Positions 9,261 to 18,140 of a stretch of DNA of 64,000 nucleotides are shown here, in pieces. The stretch comes from Flammeovirgaceae bacterium UBA2371 (GTDB lineage Bacteria; Bacteroidota; Bacteroidia; Cytophagales; Cyclobacteriaceae): positions 29,318 to 93,317 of the forward strand of contig DDTF01000050.1 in assembly GCA_002345965.1 (NCBI GenBank), in the 5' to 3' direction. The position numbers were made by a program, and so were the translations under genes. Position 1 is the first letter of the stretch. Each line of letters starts with the position of its first letter. Under the pieces are notes generated by a model that was not told the DNA's origin, did no database searches, and saw only the letters and a list, made by a program, of their open reading frames with translations.

Positions 9261-10060
9261 GAAGAGGCTTATTGTATCTGTTAACTTTTATTTTGTTTTC
9301 CTGCGGGGAAGATAAGATTGAAACCAGGCTAATGTCAGTAGACACTGATTTACTGGTAGTAGAAGCTGTGCTCACCAACGAAAATAAGAATCATAAAATA
9401 CTACTTACCCATCCTTATCAAATGTTGAATGGCAAGGCTGCTCCAGCTTCTGGGGCAACAATAATTGTGGTGGAGGGCAATGATAAAGTATTGGAAGTAA
9501 CCGAGGTGGCCCCAGGTGAATATGTTACTGAGACCATGACCGCGGTTTATGGGAAAATTTATACACTGTACATTCAATACAAAGGAAGAGAATACTATGC
9601 ATTCGCTGGATCTGTTCCAGTTGAGCCAATGAATCCTCTTCAATATGATGAAGTGCAGGAAGGTCGGTATCAATTACGATTTTTTGAATCGGGATCATCT
9701 CCGAATTACGTGGATCATTCTATATCATGGAAAACCACCCCGGCCTGTGCAGTTGGAGAAAGTTGTGAAGCCAGGATTGTGTATTATGATTTAAAAACCA
9801 TTGATGTCAATGAACTCTTTAAACCGGATAAGGCTGCGTATACAGTTCCTCTTGGTACGGTAGTAATCAGGAGAAAATATTCTGTAAGCCCGGCACATAA
9901 GAATTATTTGCGTTCTCTTCTATCCGAGACGGAATGGCGAGGGGGTGTATTTGATATACAAAGGGAAAATGTGCCTACCAACCTGAGTGAAGGCGCGGTG
10001 GGTTATTTTGCCGTAGCTTCGGTGCTTTCTGATACAACTATTATCATCCAAAAACCTTGA
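9251..10060 (+). CDS. DUF4249 lipoprotein, partner of the TonB receptor
   Basis: A 269-residue lipoprotein with lipobox LFSC (Cys18). The body matches the DUF4249 pattern: LLVVEAVLTNENKNHKILLTH early, a P-x-x-GATI segment, then GKIYTLYIQYKGREYYA. DUF4249 genes usually sit directly after TonB-dependent receptors in Cytophagia and Sphingobacteriia, and the protein probably acts as a surface partner of the barrel; the ligand is unknown. A Cys pair at about residues 174-180 (TPACAVGESC) may form a disulfide. The start overlaps the receptor stop; ATG at 9251 or 9257 both work. No clear terminator follows. Confidence 0.88.
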   Translation: MEMRRGLLYLLTFILFSCGEDKIETRLMSVDTDLLVVEAVLTNENKNHKILLTHPYQMLNGKAAPASGATIIVVEGNDKVLEVTEVAPGEYVTETMTAVYGKIYTLYIQYKGREYYAFAGSVPVEPMNPLQYDEVQEGRYQLRFFESGSSPNYVDHSISWKTTPACAVGESCEARIVYYDLKTIDVNELFKPDKAAYTVPLGTVVIRRKYSVSPAHKNYLRSLLSETEWRGGVFDIQRENVPTNLSEGAVGYFAVASVLSDTTIIIQKP

Positions 10061-10105
10061 TTTCAGTCTATTTTGGATCATTCTTTAGATTTTTTAAAAA
10101 TGAAC

Positions 10106-10131
10106 TAAGGGTAAGTGAGGGCAGCCGTGTT
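10106..10131 (+). promoter_or_regulatory. Second putative ECF-sigma promoter
   Basis: TAAGGGTAA (10106-10114), 12 bp, then GTGTT (10127-10131), identical in blocks and spacing to the site at 5566-5591. It lies 57 bp before the lipoprotein start at 10189. Two copies in one ECF locus suggest a shared regulon. Confidence 0.5.
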
Positions 10132-10188
10132 TTAGTATTGAAGGAGGCAGAATCCTTTAAATGATTGTAAAACTAAACACTAAAAAAC

Positions 10189-11319
10189 ATGAAACGCACA
10201 AAATTTATTTCATACACCTTGTTTCTGGGAATGGCACTTATGTTCCTGGTTACTTCCTGTGATGAAAATCCGGAGATCACTACACAACAAGATCTGCTGC
10301 CCGAATCATTCAGGGTAGAAATTCCATCAGCCATAAGTAATGCAGACTATGTGGAGGGAGGAAAAATGTCAGGAAGAACCAAAGATGATATGCTTCAGGG
10401 GAACGACATCTACGAACACCTGGGCACCTTTATTGCGATAGGAGATGGGGCTGCCGAAATAGTTGAAGAAATTATTTTTGGACTTAGAAAACATAAGATT
10501 GACAGAATACTGAGCTTGTCATTTATTAGTGACGATGACAACCGTGTAAAAAACCTTGTTGTAGAATCCAATGTGGAGTATGAAGGAAAATTGTGGCAAT
10601 ATCAGCTTACTATAACTGACGAGGAATCTGAAGGAAATGCAGATGGTGGAAAAGCCATGCAGGTATTTTGGAATAAGGGAAGACCCATCATGGGGATTGC
10701 CATCATCAAGCCATACAATATTGACAGGGTAGAAAATCCTGAAGCAAAGGATGCCATCATACGAATCGATTATACAGAGCAGAGCACAAAAGGGTACGAT
10801 GCGGAAATGGAAGTCTATATAACTAATTTGCCTTTGCCCAGTCCACTGGATGATCCTTATGCGCTAAGCTCTTTGCATATGTTTGCCGGAAAGAAGGGTG
10901 ATGTGGTAGATGTTTATGGAAATTCAAATCATCCGAATGCGATTTTGTTCGCAGGAAATACTGGATTCAACTGGGTGTTTGTTGCCTCAGGTTCAGATCC
11001 TAAGGAAATGGGTGTTGCTGAAGTAGGTTTGCCACCTAGTACTTTGGATGAATCGGATCGCAATGTCCTGTTGAAAGATTATTCAATCAAAAATGTTTTC
11101 ACCACTGAGATCAATGCAGCATGGCCCAGTTTAGATCCGGAACTTTTGGAAACCTATCTGAAGAATACCGCTGCTCCAGGCTACTTCAGCAACAAGGTTG
11201 GGTTTATCTCTGGCGGAGTTTCGCCAGGACCTGAGTGGGATGTATTTGCTTCAAGGTTAGACAACCTAAGCCCTTACAACCCGCTGGAGACAAGCAACCT
11301 CGAAGTGACGTTCAAGTAG
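10189..11319 (+). CDS. Lipoprotein of unknown function in the ECF locus
   Basis: A 376-residue lipoprotein (lipobox VTSC, Cys24). I do not recognise a family. Visible features are an acidic linker after the Cys, a beta-rich middle (residues about 95-215, with VNLVVESNVEY-like strands and an N-E-G-N-A-D-G-G-K turn), and a C-terminal half with few charged clusters. The gene lies 128 bp after the DUF4249 gene and has its own copy of the TAAGGGTAA-N12-GTGTT site, so it is probably expressed with the receptor operon as a separate transcript. It ends in a strong terminator. A role in binding or processing the receptor's ligand is inference from position only. Confidence 0.8.
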   Translation: MKRTKFISYTLFLGMALMFLVTSCDENPEITTQQDLLPESFRVEIPSAISNADYVEGGKMSGRTKDDMLQGNDIYEHLGTFIAIGDGAAEIVEEIIFGLRKHKIDRILSLSFISDDDNRVKNLVVESNVEYEGKLWQYQLTITDEESEGNADGGKAMQVFWNKGRPIMGIAIIKPYNIDRVENPEAKDAIIRIDYTEQSTKGYDAEMEVYITNLPLPSPLDDPYALSSLHMFAGKKGDVVDVYGNSNHPNAILFAGNTGFNWVFVASGSDPKEMGVAEVGLPPSTLDESDRNVLLKDYSIKNVFTTEINAAWPSLDPELLETYLKNTAAPGYFSNKVGFISGGVSPGPEWDVFASRLDNLSPYNPLETSNLEVTFK

Positions 11320-11343
11320 TTGGTTTAATATACAGTAGAAGTG

Positions 11344-11372
11344 AAAAACCCCGGATAGTTCCGGGGTTTTTT
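11344..11372. terminator. Bidirectional rho-independent terminator
   Basis: A perfect 12-bp stem (AAAAACCCCGGA, 11344-11355; loop TAGT; TCCGGGGTTTTT, 11360-11371) followed by T on the plus strand, with a matching A-tract on the other side. It separates the convergent genes ending at 11319 and 11375 and can serve both. Confidence 0.9.
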
Positions 11373-11374
11373 AT

Positions 11375-12715
11375 TTATAGAAATGCTTGCACCAAAATGA
11401 TGAGAATCAGAATGGGAGATACATACCTGATAAACAACGGCCAAATTTTCATAAACAGTGAATTCTCAATTTCAGGATTACCTTGTTTGATCTCCTGAAT
11501 CAAGGTGTTCCTGTTCATTACCCAACCAACAAAAATACAGATGAAGAGCCCTAGTAGCGGTTGTATAAATTGAGTGGTAGCGCTTACAACAAAATTAAAC
11601 AGTAGATCAAAATTAAGTGCAATGGTCATGGCCACTGCCCAAAAAATTAAGCCTATAATAATGCTTGCTTTGGACCGATGCATGCCACGGTTGTCAACTG
11701 CATAAGACACTGGTACTTCCAACATGGAGATGGTAGAAGTAAGCGCGGCAATCACCATGAGAAAGAAGAAAATAATGGAAAGTAATATACCAACAGGTCC
11801 CATGGTATTGAACAACGCAGGAAGTACCTGAAAGATCAGATTAGGTCCTGAAATTAAATTACCACTGGCATCAAAAATTTCTGTTCCCGATGCTGCCGCA
11901 GCGTACATGGCAGGAATGATCAAAAGTCCGGCAAGAAAAGCAATACCTACATCACTCAACGTTACTAATCTTCCAAGACGAATAAGATTTTCTTTTTTGC
12001 TGGTATAAGAAGCCAATACTAACATACTGCCTACACCCAGTGAAAGGGAAAAGAAAGCCTGGCCCAAAGCGCTGGTAAATAATTGAGGATCGAGTACTTT
12101 ACTAAAATCAGGTAACAAATAAACTTTCAATCCGTCCATTGCACCATCCAATGTGAGTACATAGATTGTTAACAAGATGAGTATAACCAATAAAGTAGGC
12201 ATCAACCTTGAGGACCACTTTTCAATTCCATTTTTTACTCCTGCCGCTACAATTAAAATGGTTAGAAAAAAGAATAGTGAAGCAAAGAGCATGTTGCTTG
12301 AAACACCTTGTGAAGTTACCCAGGCTGCTGCGTCATTAAGTCCTATCAATTTTAGAATCGGATTGATAAAATAGGCAATCATAGTTCCTGCTATGATGGA
12401 GTAGAAGCTAAGAATAAATCCCACTGCTGTAATTCCCAAAAAGCCAATAGGTACAAATCTTTTGCCCCCTTCAATTTTTTGATAGGCGCCTACTGGATTG
12501 GATTGTGTATGCCGTCCGATGGTAAACTCGGCCAATAGTATAGGGTAACCCACTACAAACGCCAGTATCAGATAAAGCAGTACAAATGCTGCGCCACCGT
12601 TTTGGGCCGTTTGTGTGGGGAACCCCCAGATATTGCCCAGACCAATGGCGGAGCCAGCTGCTGCCATGATAAAACCAAACGAAGAGGAGAATTCACCACG
12701 CGAAGAACCGCTCAT
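11375..12715 (-). CDS. Sodium-dependent transporter, NSS/SNF family
   Basis: A 446-residue integral membrane protein with about 11 hydrophobic helices. TM1 carries the family signature AAAGSAIGLGNIWGFPTQTA, whose unwound Gly-containing part forms the substrate and sodium sites in LeuT-type transporters. Length fits bacterial 11-TM NSS proteins. The substrates of this family are amino acids or amines; nothing local identifies which. It is divergent from the methyltransferase gene and converges on the lipoprotein at 10189, sharing its bidirectional terminator. Confidence 0.92.
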   Translation of the reverse strand: MSGSSRGEFSSSFGFIMAAAGSAIGLGNIWGFPTQTAQNGGAAFVLLYLILAFVVGYPILLAEFTIGRHTQSNPVGAYQKIEGGKRFVPIGFLGITAVGFILSFYSIIAGTMIAYFINPILKLIGLNDAAAWVTSQGVSSNMLFASLFFFLTILIVAAGVKNGIEKWSSRLMPTLLVILILLTIYVLTLDGAMDGLKVYLLPDFSKVLDPQLFTSALGQAFFSLSLGVGSMLVLASYTSKKENLIRLGRLVTLSDVGIAFLAGLLIIPAMYAAAASGTEIFDASGNLISGPNLIFQVLPALFNTMGPVGILLSIIFFFLMVIAALTSTISMLEVPVSYAVDNRGMHRSKASIIIGLIFWAVAMTIALNFDLLFNFVVSATTQFIQPLLGLFICIFVGWVMNRNTLIQEIKQGNPEIENSLFMKIWPLFIRYVSPILILIILVQAFL

Positions 12716-12854
12716 AAATAGTTTCAGTTAGTTGAAAATGCTTGTTGCTAAAGTTCAATGTTAATACAATCCTAAAACTATTAAATTAATTGACTAATTG
12801 CGAAGAAGGGATTCTTGGCTAATCGTTTTATATTGGGCCGATAAACCCAGTTCG

Positions 12855-13664
12855 ATGATTAATTTTATTATTCGAGTATTTAAGCGCTTTGCCTGGTTCA
12901 AACGACTCAATGCCAAAGTGACCTACGAGCTTTTGGCTAAAAGGATCCCTGCCGAAGAATGGCAATTCATGAACTACGGATACGTTCCTAACGAGAATGA
13001 AAAACCGCTGGACATAACCTTGCCACCAGAGACGCAGCGTTACTCCTTGCAGATGTATCATTACCTCGCATCAAAAACAACTATTGAAGGAAAGCATGTA
13101 CTGGAAGTAGGAAGTGGAAGAGGAGGTGGGGCTAAACATGTGGCGGGCGTTCTAAAACCGGAATCCTATATAGGGCTTGATCTCGCGCAAAGTGCTGTTG
13201 ACTTGGCCAATAAAATTCATCAGCTTCCCAACTTGCAATTCTTCCAGGGAAGTGCAGAGTCAATTCCTCTGGAAGACAACACCATTGATGTGGTACTCAA
13301 CGTAGAGTCGTGTCATGCCTATGGATCTGTGGACAAATTTTTAAGCGAAGTAAAGCGAGTATTGAAACCAGGGGGTTATTTGTTGTTGGTGGATTTCAGA
13401 AGTGTGGAGAACATGAATTTGCTAAAGCAACAGTTGAAAAATTCAGGATTGAAACAGCTGGAAGAAGAAAACATAAGTAAGAATGTAGTTCAGGCCATGG
13501 AGGCTGAAGATGACGTAAAGAAGGAACGCATTAAAAAGCTGGTTCCAGAAAAGTGGCGAAAACTATTTGGAGAGTTTGCAGGTGTGGTAGGATCCAAGTT
13601 GCACACCAATCTGATCAATGGCGACAGACTTTACTATCGTTTTGTGCTGAGAAAAGAAAACTAA
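12855..13664 (+). CDS. SAM-dependent methyltransferase (phthiotriol-methyltransferase-like)
   Basis: A class I methyltransferase of 269 residues from the ATG at 12855. The frame also opens at a TTG at 12798, but those extra 19 residues look non-coding, so I prefer the ATG. The SAM-binding glycine loop is VLEVGSGRGGG, followed by YIGLDLAQSAVDLA (acidic residue for the ribose) and a motif-IV-like DVVLNVESCHAYGS. The sequence before motif I (YSLQMYHYLAS) resembles the family that includes mycobacterial phthiotriol/phenolphthiotriol dimycocerosate methyltransferases, so a lipid or small hydrophobic acceptor is possible but unproven. It converges on the CvfB-like gene with 13 bp between stops. Confidence 0.85.
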   Translation: MINFIIRVFKRFAWFKRLNAKVTYELLAKRIPAEEWQFMNYGYVPNENEKPLDITLPPETQRYSLQMYHYLASKTTIEGKHVLEVGSGRGGGAKHVAGVLKPESYIGLDLAQSAVDLANKIHQLPNLQFFQGSAESIPLEDNTIDVVLNVESCHAYGSVDKFLSEVKRVLKPGGYLLLVDFRSVENMNLLKQQLKNSGLKQLEEENISKNVVQAMEAEDDVKKERIKKLVPEKWRKLFGEFAGVVGSKLHTNLINGDRLYYRFVLRKEN

Positions 13665-13677
13665 CTCAATTGTAACC

Positions 13678-14523
13678 TTATGCAGGTTGATTCGATTGGA
13701 TACCTTCAGGTGTAATCGAAATTTTTCTTTGCTTATACAATGCACCGATTGCTTTTTTGAAAGCCTTTTTACTCATGCCAAAGGCAGCATAAATTTTTTC
13801 AGGTGAACTGTTGTCGGTGATGGGAATAAAACCTTTGCTCTTCAATAATTTATTCTGGATGATCTCACAATTGGGGTCATTGAACTTATCGTAGCCAATG
13901 GGTTGTAATGAAATGTCAATTTTATTGTCTTCCCGAATTTTCTTCACAAAACCTTTCAGACGGTCACCTACTTTGATAGGCTTGAATATTTCGTTTTCAA
14001 AAACCAGGCCTTTGTGCACTTTGTTTACAACAACTGAATAACCAAGGTCAGTTTTTTGCATTACTATAATGTCTACTTCATCTCCTACAGCAACGGTCAA
14101 CGACTCGTTTTGCAAGAATTTATCAATCTTGCTACTGGCGTAGAGCCGGTCTGTTTTCTTGTCAATATTCAAATAGACCAAGTACCACTGGCCTTCTTCC
14201 ATTTTGTGCTGCTGTTCATTGAAAGGAACCATTAAATCCTTTTCAAGGCCCCAATCCAAAAAAGCACCAACATTGGTAGTGGCTGTCACTTTTAAACGGG
14301 CAAAGTCATTCAAGGCAATTTTAGGGGTCAGGTTGGTAGCTACCTTCCTTTCTTCATGGTCGCGATAAACGAATACTCTGATTTTGTCACCCTGTTCGAC
14401 ATTTTCAGGGCAATATTTGTTGGGAAGCAGCACATCTTCGCCTGTATTATCACCCAGATACAGCCCCACACTGGTGTGCCTTAAGATTTCAAGTTCATTG
14501 AATTTTCCAATTTCGATCACCAT
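13678..14523 (-). CDS. S1-domain RNA-binding protein, CvfB family
   Basis: A 281-residue cytoplasmic protein of the CvfB/YitL family. It has successive S1-like OB folds (about 1-65, 66-140, 145-215) and a C-terminal winged helix (about 225-280, containing YAAFGMSKKAFKKAIGALYK). The family binds RNA, with a role in virulence-factor expression reported for Staphylococcus aureus CvfB; no specific target is known in Bacteroidota. Length is typical. ATG at 14523 directly precedes the first S1 strand. It follows oxyR on the same strand by 99 bp, so it may be partly cotranscribed, but the functional link is unclear. Confidence 0.88.
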   Translation of the reverse strand: MVIEIGKFNELEILRHTSVGLYLGDNTGEDVLLPNKYCPENVEQGDKIRVFVYRDHEERKVATNLTPKIALNDFARLKVTATTNVGAFLDWGLEKDLMVPFNEQQHKMEEGQWYLVYLNIDKKTDRLYASSKIDKFLQNESLTVAVGDEVDIIVMQKTDLGYSVVVNKVHKGLVFENEIFKPIKVGDRLKGFVKKIREDNKIDISLQPIGYDKFNDPNCEIIQNKLLKSKGFIPITDNSSPEKIYAAFGMSKKAFKKAIGALYKQRKISITPEGIQSNQPA

Positions 14524-14622
14524 GCAAAGTTATTGAGTTGGAGGATGTTTTATGCATGCCTGCACGTTTGTTTTTGAACCTGAAATGCTTTTTTACTGGA
14601 TCCTACGAAAATCAATTGAAGG

Positions 14623-15564
14623 TCAGCGGTCAATATTAATCTCTACTACTTTTTTATTCTGTAGTTGCTGCATCTGTATGGGCACGATATCAAGTATTTC
14701 CTCTTTTAGGGTTTTTAAAAGCTTGGTCTTAATGTGATCACGATGTGTTACTAGGCTAATTTCGCGTGCGGGGCTAGGGTCTACTAATCTTTTTACAAAT
14801 TTTAGTTGAGGCTTACTGAATTCCATGACCGCCAATTCGGGCAAGATGGTAATGCCATCACTTTTGTCCACCATGCGCTTTAAGGTTTCAATATTTCCGG
14901 TTTCATATTTGAAATGGAAATCTGAACTCTTCTTGAGCTCGCATAAGTTCAAAATTTGGGACCTGAAGCAATGCCCCTCCTCCAAAAGCCATAGCTGATC
15001 AGGGTTGATTTCGGTAGCCAGCACGTACTTCTTATCATAGAGTGAATTTTTCTTGGATACATAAACGAAGAGTTCTTCATAGAAGAGTACATCTTCTTTG
15101 ATGGAGGAATCATTAAGTGGAGTTACAATCAAACCACAATCCAATCGGTTGCTTTTTAATTCCTGAATGACTTCCTCAGTGATGGTCTCTTTGATAATGA
15201 GATTAAGTTGTGGATATTTTTCCCGAATTTTTTTAAACAGGGGCGGGAGGAGATAAGGAGCAAGTGTGGGAATAATTCCAATACGCAGTTCGCCAGTCAT
15301 GATGTCTTTTTGATCATCGATAATTTGTTGAACCATCTTGGCTTCGCGAAGAATTATTCTGGCCTGCGCAATAATGCTGGTGCCAATTTCAGTGGGGATC
15401 ACAGGTTGTTTTGTTCGATCGAAAATCTTTATTCCCAGCTCTTCTTCCAATTTTTGAATTTGCATACTCAGTGTAGGCTGTGTCACAAAGCACTTTTCTG
15501 AGGCTAGCACAAAATGTCGGTGAACATCCAGGGCAACAATGTACTCCAGCTGCGTTAATGTCAT
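14623..15564 (-). CDS. oxyR: Peroxide-sensing LysR-type regulator OxyR
   Basis: A 313-residue LysR-type regulator. The winged helix-turn-helix is at about residues 1-60 and the substrate-binding-like regulatory domain at about 90-300. The sensor region reads EEGHCFRSQILNLC, placing cysteines at 199 and 208, the same numbers as the H2O2-sensing pair of E. coli OxyR. In that family oxidation forms a C199-C208 disulfide that switches the protein to activate katG and other defence genes. It is divergent from katG, and its predicted promoter (TTG-N19-TATCTTTA) overlaps a 16-bp palindrome that is a likely OxyR or autoregulatory site. Assignment is strong because of both the cysteines and the neighbour. 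Confidence 0.95.
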   Translation of the reverse strand: MTLTQLEYIVALDVHRHFVLASEKCFVTQPTLSMQIQKLEEELGIKIFDRTKQPVIPTEIGTSIIAQARIILREAKMVQQIIDDQKDIMTGELRIGIIPTLAPYLLPPLFKKIREKYPQLNLIIKETITEEVIQELKSNRLDCGLIVTPLNDSSIKEDVLFYEELFVYVSKKNSLYDKKYVLATEINPDQLWLLEEGHCFRSQILNLCELKKSSDFHFKYETGNIETLKRMVDKSDGITILPELAVMEFSKPQLKFVKRLVDPSPAREISLVTHRDHIKTKLLKTLKEEILDIVPIQMQQLQNKKVVEINIDR

Positions 15565-15576
15565 AGATTTTAACTA

Positions 15577-15592
15577 TATCTTTATAAAGATA
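15577..15592. promoter_or_regulatory. 16-bp perfect palindrome between oxyR and katG
   Basis: TATCTTTATAAAGATA is self-complementary and lies 13 bp before the oxyR start. It has the T-N-A dyad style of LysR-type sites. Each half also reads as a TAnnTTTA box on its own strand, so it may be an operator, a pair of overlapping -7 elements, or both. A second palindrome, ATTGATCAAT, is at 15606-15615. Confidence 0.55.
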
Positions 15593-15614
15593 ATCAATTT
15601 GATTTATTGATCAA
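15585..15614 (-). promoter_or_regulatory. Predicted oxyR promoter
   Basis: Read on the minus strand: TTG (15614-15612), exactly 19 bp, then TATCTTTA (15592-15585). This fits the Bacteroidota -33/-7 pattern (TTG and TAnnTTTG) apart from the last base. The predicted transcript start is within about 15-20 bases of the oxyR ATG. Confidence 0.55.
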
Positions 15615-15730
15615 TACTGGGTAAACTTGTTATATAGAATGCAAGTAAATAGAGTAGCAGAGCCGCTTTCTCACCTCGTTCATTTGTAATTTCTAACAAA
15701 TCATTACAACAATCTATAATTCATCAAAAA

Positions 15731-17971
15731 ATGGGAGACAAAACAAATTCAAGTACAACGTCATATAATGTAAATAACGGAGGCAAATGTCCTTTTACCG
15801 GAGGAGCAGTGAAGCACACTGCAGGAGGCGGAACATCCAACCGAGACTGGTGGCCCAACATGTTGAATTTGAATATTCTTAGGCAACATTCTTCTTTGGC
15901 TAACCCCATGGGAGAACATTTTAACTATGCAGAGGAATTCAAGAAATTAGATCTGAAAGCCATCAAGAAGGACCTGGTGGCATTGATGACCAATTCACAG
16001 GATTGGTGGCCTGCTGATTATGGTCACTATGGCCCGCTATTTATCCGGATGGCATGGCATTCAGCAGGTACTTATCGCATCGCTGATGGCCGTGGTGGTG
16101 CAGGTTCCGGAAGCCAGCGCTTTGCGCCCCTCAACAGTTGGCCAGACAATGGCAACCTGGACAAAGCACGTTTACTGCTTTGGCCTATTAAAAAGAAATA
16201 TGGTAAGAAAATTTCATGGGCAGATTTGATGATCCTTGCAGGTAACTGCGCACTGGAGTCAATGGGTTTCAAAACATTCGGGTTTGCAGGAGGGCGAGAA
16301 GATGTATGGCAACCTGAAGAAGACATCTACTGGGGTGCCGAAACAGATTGGTTGGGAGACAAAAGGTACACCGGAGACAGAGAACTTGAAAATCCGCTGG
16401 GTGCAGTTCAGATGGGACTTATTTATGTAAACCCTGAAGGACCTAATGGCAACCCTGATCCGCTAAAATCTGCTATTGATATTCGCGAAACTTTCGGACG
16501 AATGGCCATGAACGATGAAGAGACTGTGGCACTGGTTGCCGGAGGACACACATTTGGAAAAGCACACGGGGCTGCCGATCCCTCGAAGTATGTAGGAAGA
16601 GAGCCGGCAGGAGCGGGGATTGAAGAGCAAAGTATGGGTTGGAAAAACACTTTTGGCAGCGGTCATGGAGACGACACCATCACTAGTGGAATAGAAGGCG
16701 CATGGACACCTCACCCAACAAGATGGGACAATGAATATTTCGATGTGCTGCTTGGCTACGATTGGGAATTGACAAAGAGTCCGGCTGGGGCTCATCAGTG
16801 GACTCCTACAGCATCTTCCAATGCGGCCAAAGCACCTGCAGCGGGAAATTCGTCAAAGACACAAGCCTTGATGATGACCACGGCAGATATGGCGCTTAAG
16901 ATGGATCCAATCTATGCACCTATTTCCAAGTATTATCATGAAAATCCCGAAGCATTTGCTGATGCATTTGCGCGCGCGTGGTTCAAGTTGACTCACCGCG
17001 ATATGGGCCCTATCGCACGCTATCTTGGATCAGAAGTTCCTAAAGAAGAGCTAATTTGGCAAGATCCTATTCCTGCGGTTACTCATCCTCTGATCGATGA
17101 CAAGGACATCGCAACCTTGAAAGGGAAAATACTTGGCTCAGGTCTTACGGTATCTCAATTGGTTTCTACCGCATGGGCATCAGCATCTACATTCCGTGGT
17201 TCAGACAAACGAGGAGGTGCCAATGGTGCACGCATTCGACTGGCGCCACAAAAAGATTGGGAAGTGAACAACCCTGACCAATTAGGAAAAATACTAAAGA
17301 CACTGGAAGGAATTCAAAAAGATTTCAATGGGGCCCAATCTGGCGGTAAGATGGTTTCGATGGCCGACTTGATTGTGCTGGGTGGATGTGCTGGCATTGA
17401 GAAGGCAGCTAAGAATGCTGGTCATGATGTGAAGGTTCCATTTACCCCTGGTAGAGCTGATGCTTCTCAGGAACAGACAGATGCTGAAGCATTTGAAGCG
17501 CTTGAGCCAGCTGCTGATGGATTCCGCAACTATTTCAAACCAAAGCACAAGGCATCTGCCGAAGGAATGTTGGTTGACCGTGCACAACTTTTGACACTGA
17601 CGGCACCAGAGATGACGGTACTTGTTGGCGGGATGCGAGTTCTCAACACCAACTTTGATCAGTCTCAGCACGGAGTTTTTACAAAGAAGCCAGAAGCACT
17701 TACCAATGATTTCTTTCTTAATCTACTTGATTTGGGCATTACCTGGAAGGCGACTTCGGATGCACAGCAGGTTTTTACTGGAAGTGATCGAAAAACGGGA
17801 AAACCACAGTGGACCGGAACACGCGTTGATTTGATCTTTGGCTCAAACTCAGAGCTAAGGGCCCTTGCTGAAGTGTATGGATGTGAAGATGGGCAAGAAA
17901 AATTTGTAAGTGATTTTGTAGCAGCGTGGGATAAGGTGATGAATCTGGATCGTTTTGATCTGGCCCGGTAG
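15731..17971 (+). CDS. katG: Catalase-peroxidase KatG
   Basis: A 746-residue bifunctional haem catalase-peroxidase with two peroxidase-like halves; only the N-terminal half should bind haem. Distal residues are R106, W109 and H110 (RMAWHSAGTYR), and the proximal ligand is H273 (GGHTFGKAHG). The catalase-specific Trp-Tyr-Met crosslink can form from W109, Y232 (LIYVNPEGPNG) and M258 (FGRMAMNDEE). All key residues are present, so the enzyme should be active. Length is typical. It removes H2O2 in the cytoplasm and is divergent from oxyR, its expected activator. A terminator hairpin follows within 30 bp of the stop. Confidence 0.98.
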   Translation: MGDKTNSSTTSYNVNNGGKCPFTGGAVKHTAGGGTSNRDWWPNMLNLNILRQHSSLANPMGEHFNYAEEFKKLDLKAIKKDLVALMTNSQDWWPADYGHYGPLFIRMAWHSAGTYRIADGRGGAGSGSQRFAPLNSWPDNGNLDKARLLLWPIKKKYGKKISWADLMILAGNCALESMGFKTFGFAGGREDVWQPEEDIYWGAETDWLGDKRYTGDRELENPLGAVQMGLIYVNPEGPNGNPDPLKSAIDIRETFGRMAMNDEETVALVAGGHTFGKAHGAADPSKYVGREPAGAGIEEQSMGWKNTFGSGHGDDTITSGIEGAWTPHPTRWDNEYFDVLLGYDWELTKSPAGAHQWTPTASSNAAKAPAAGNSSKTQALMMTTADMALKMDPIYAPISKYYHENPEAFADAFARAWFKLTHRDMGPIARYLGSEVPKEELIWQDPIPAVTHPLIDDKDIATLKGKILGSGLTVSQLVSTAWASASTFRGSDKRGGANGARIRLAPQKDWEVNNPDQLGKILKTLEGIQKDFNGAQSGGKMVSMADLIVLGGCAGIEKAAKNAGHDVKVPFTPGRADASQEQTDAEAFEALEPAADGFRNYFKPKHKASAEGMLVDRAQLLTLTAPEMTVLVGGMRVLNTNFDQSQHGVFTKKPEALTNDFFLNLLDLGITWKATSDAQQVFTGSDRKTGKPQWTGTRVDLIFGSNSELRALAEVYGCEDGQEKFVSDFVAAWDKVMNLDRFDLAR

Positions 17972-17995
17972 CTTAGAGGACTTTAGTTGAATAGT

Positions 17996-18030
17996 GATGG
18001 CCTTCTCATTTGAGGAGGCCATCTTTTTTT
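17996..18030 (+). terminator. katG rho-independent terminator
   Basis: A 12-bp stem with one G-T wobble (GATGGCCTTCTC, loop ATTT, GAGGAGGCCATC) followed by seven T residues, starting 25 bp after the katG stop. Confidence 0.9.
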
Positions 18031-18140
18031 ATGGCGTTGCCAGGGTACTTAAAAACAAAATTTCATTTTCATATTCAGTTCGTAAGGAGCCAAAGCTCTG
18101 TGTTGTGGTAAAAATTTACTCAACAAAACCCGAATTACAC

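Noticed and set aside
12798..12854. Upstream TTG start for the methyltransferase
   Set aside because: The 19 added residues are not protein-like and the ATG at 12855 begins the conserved part.
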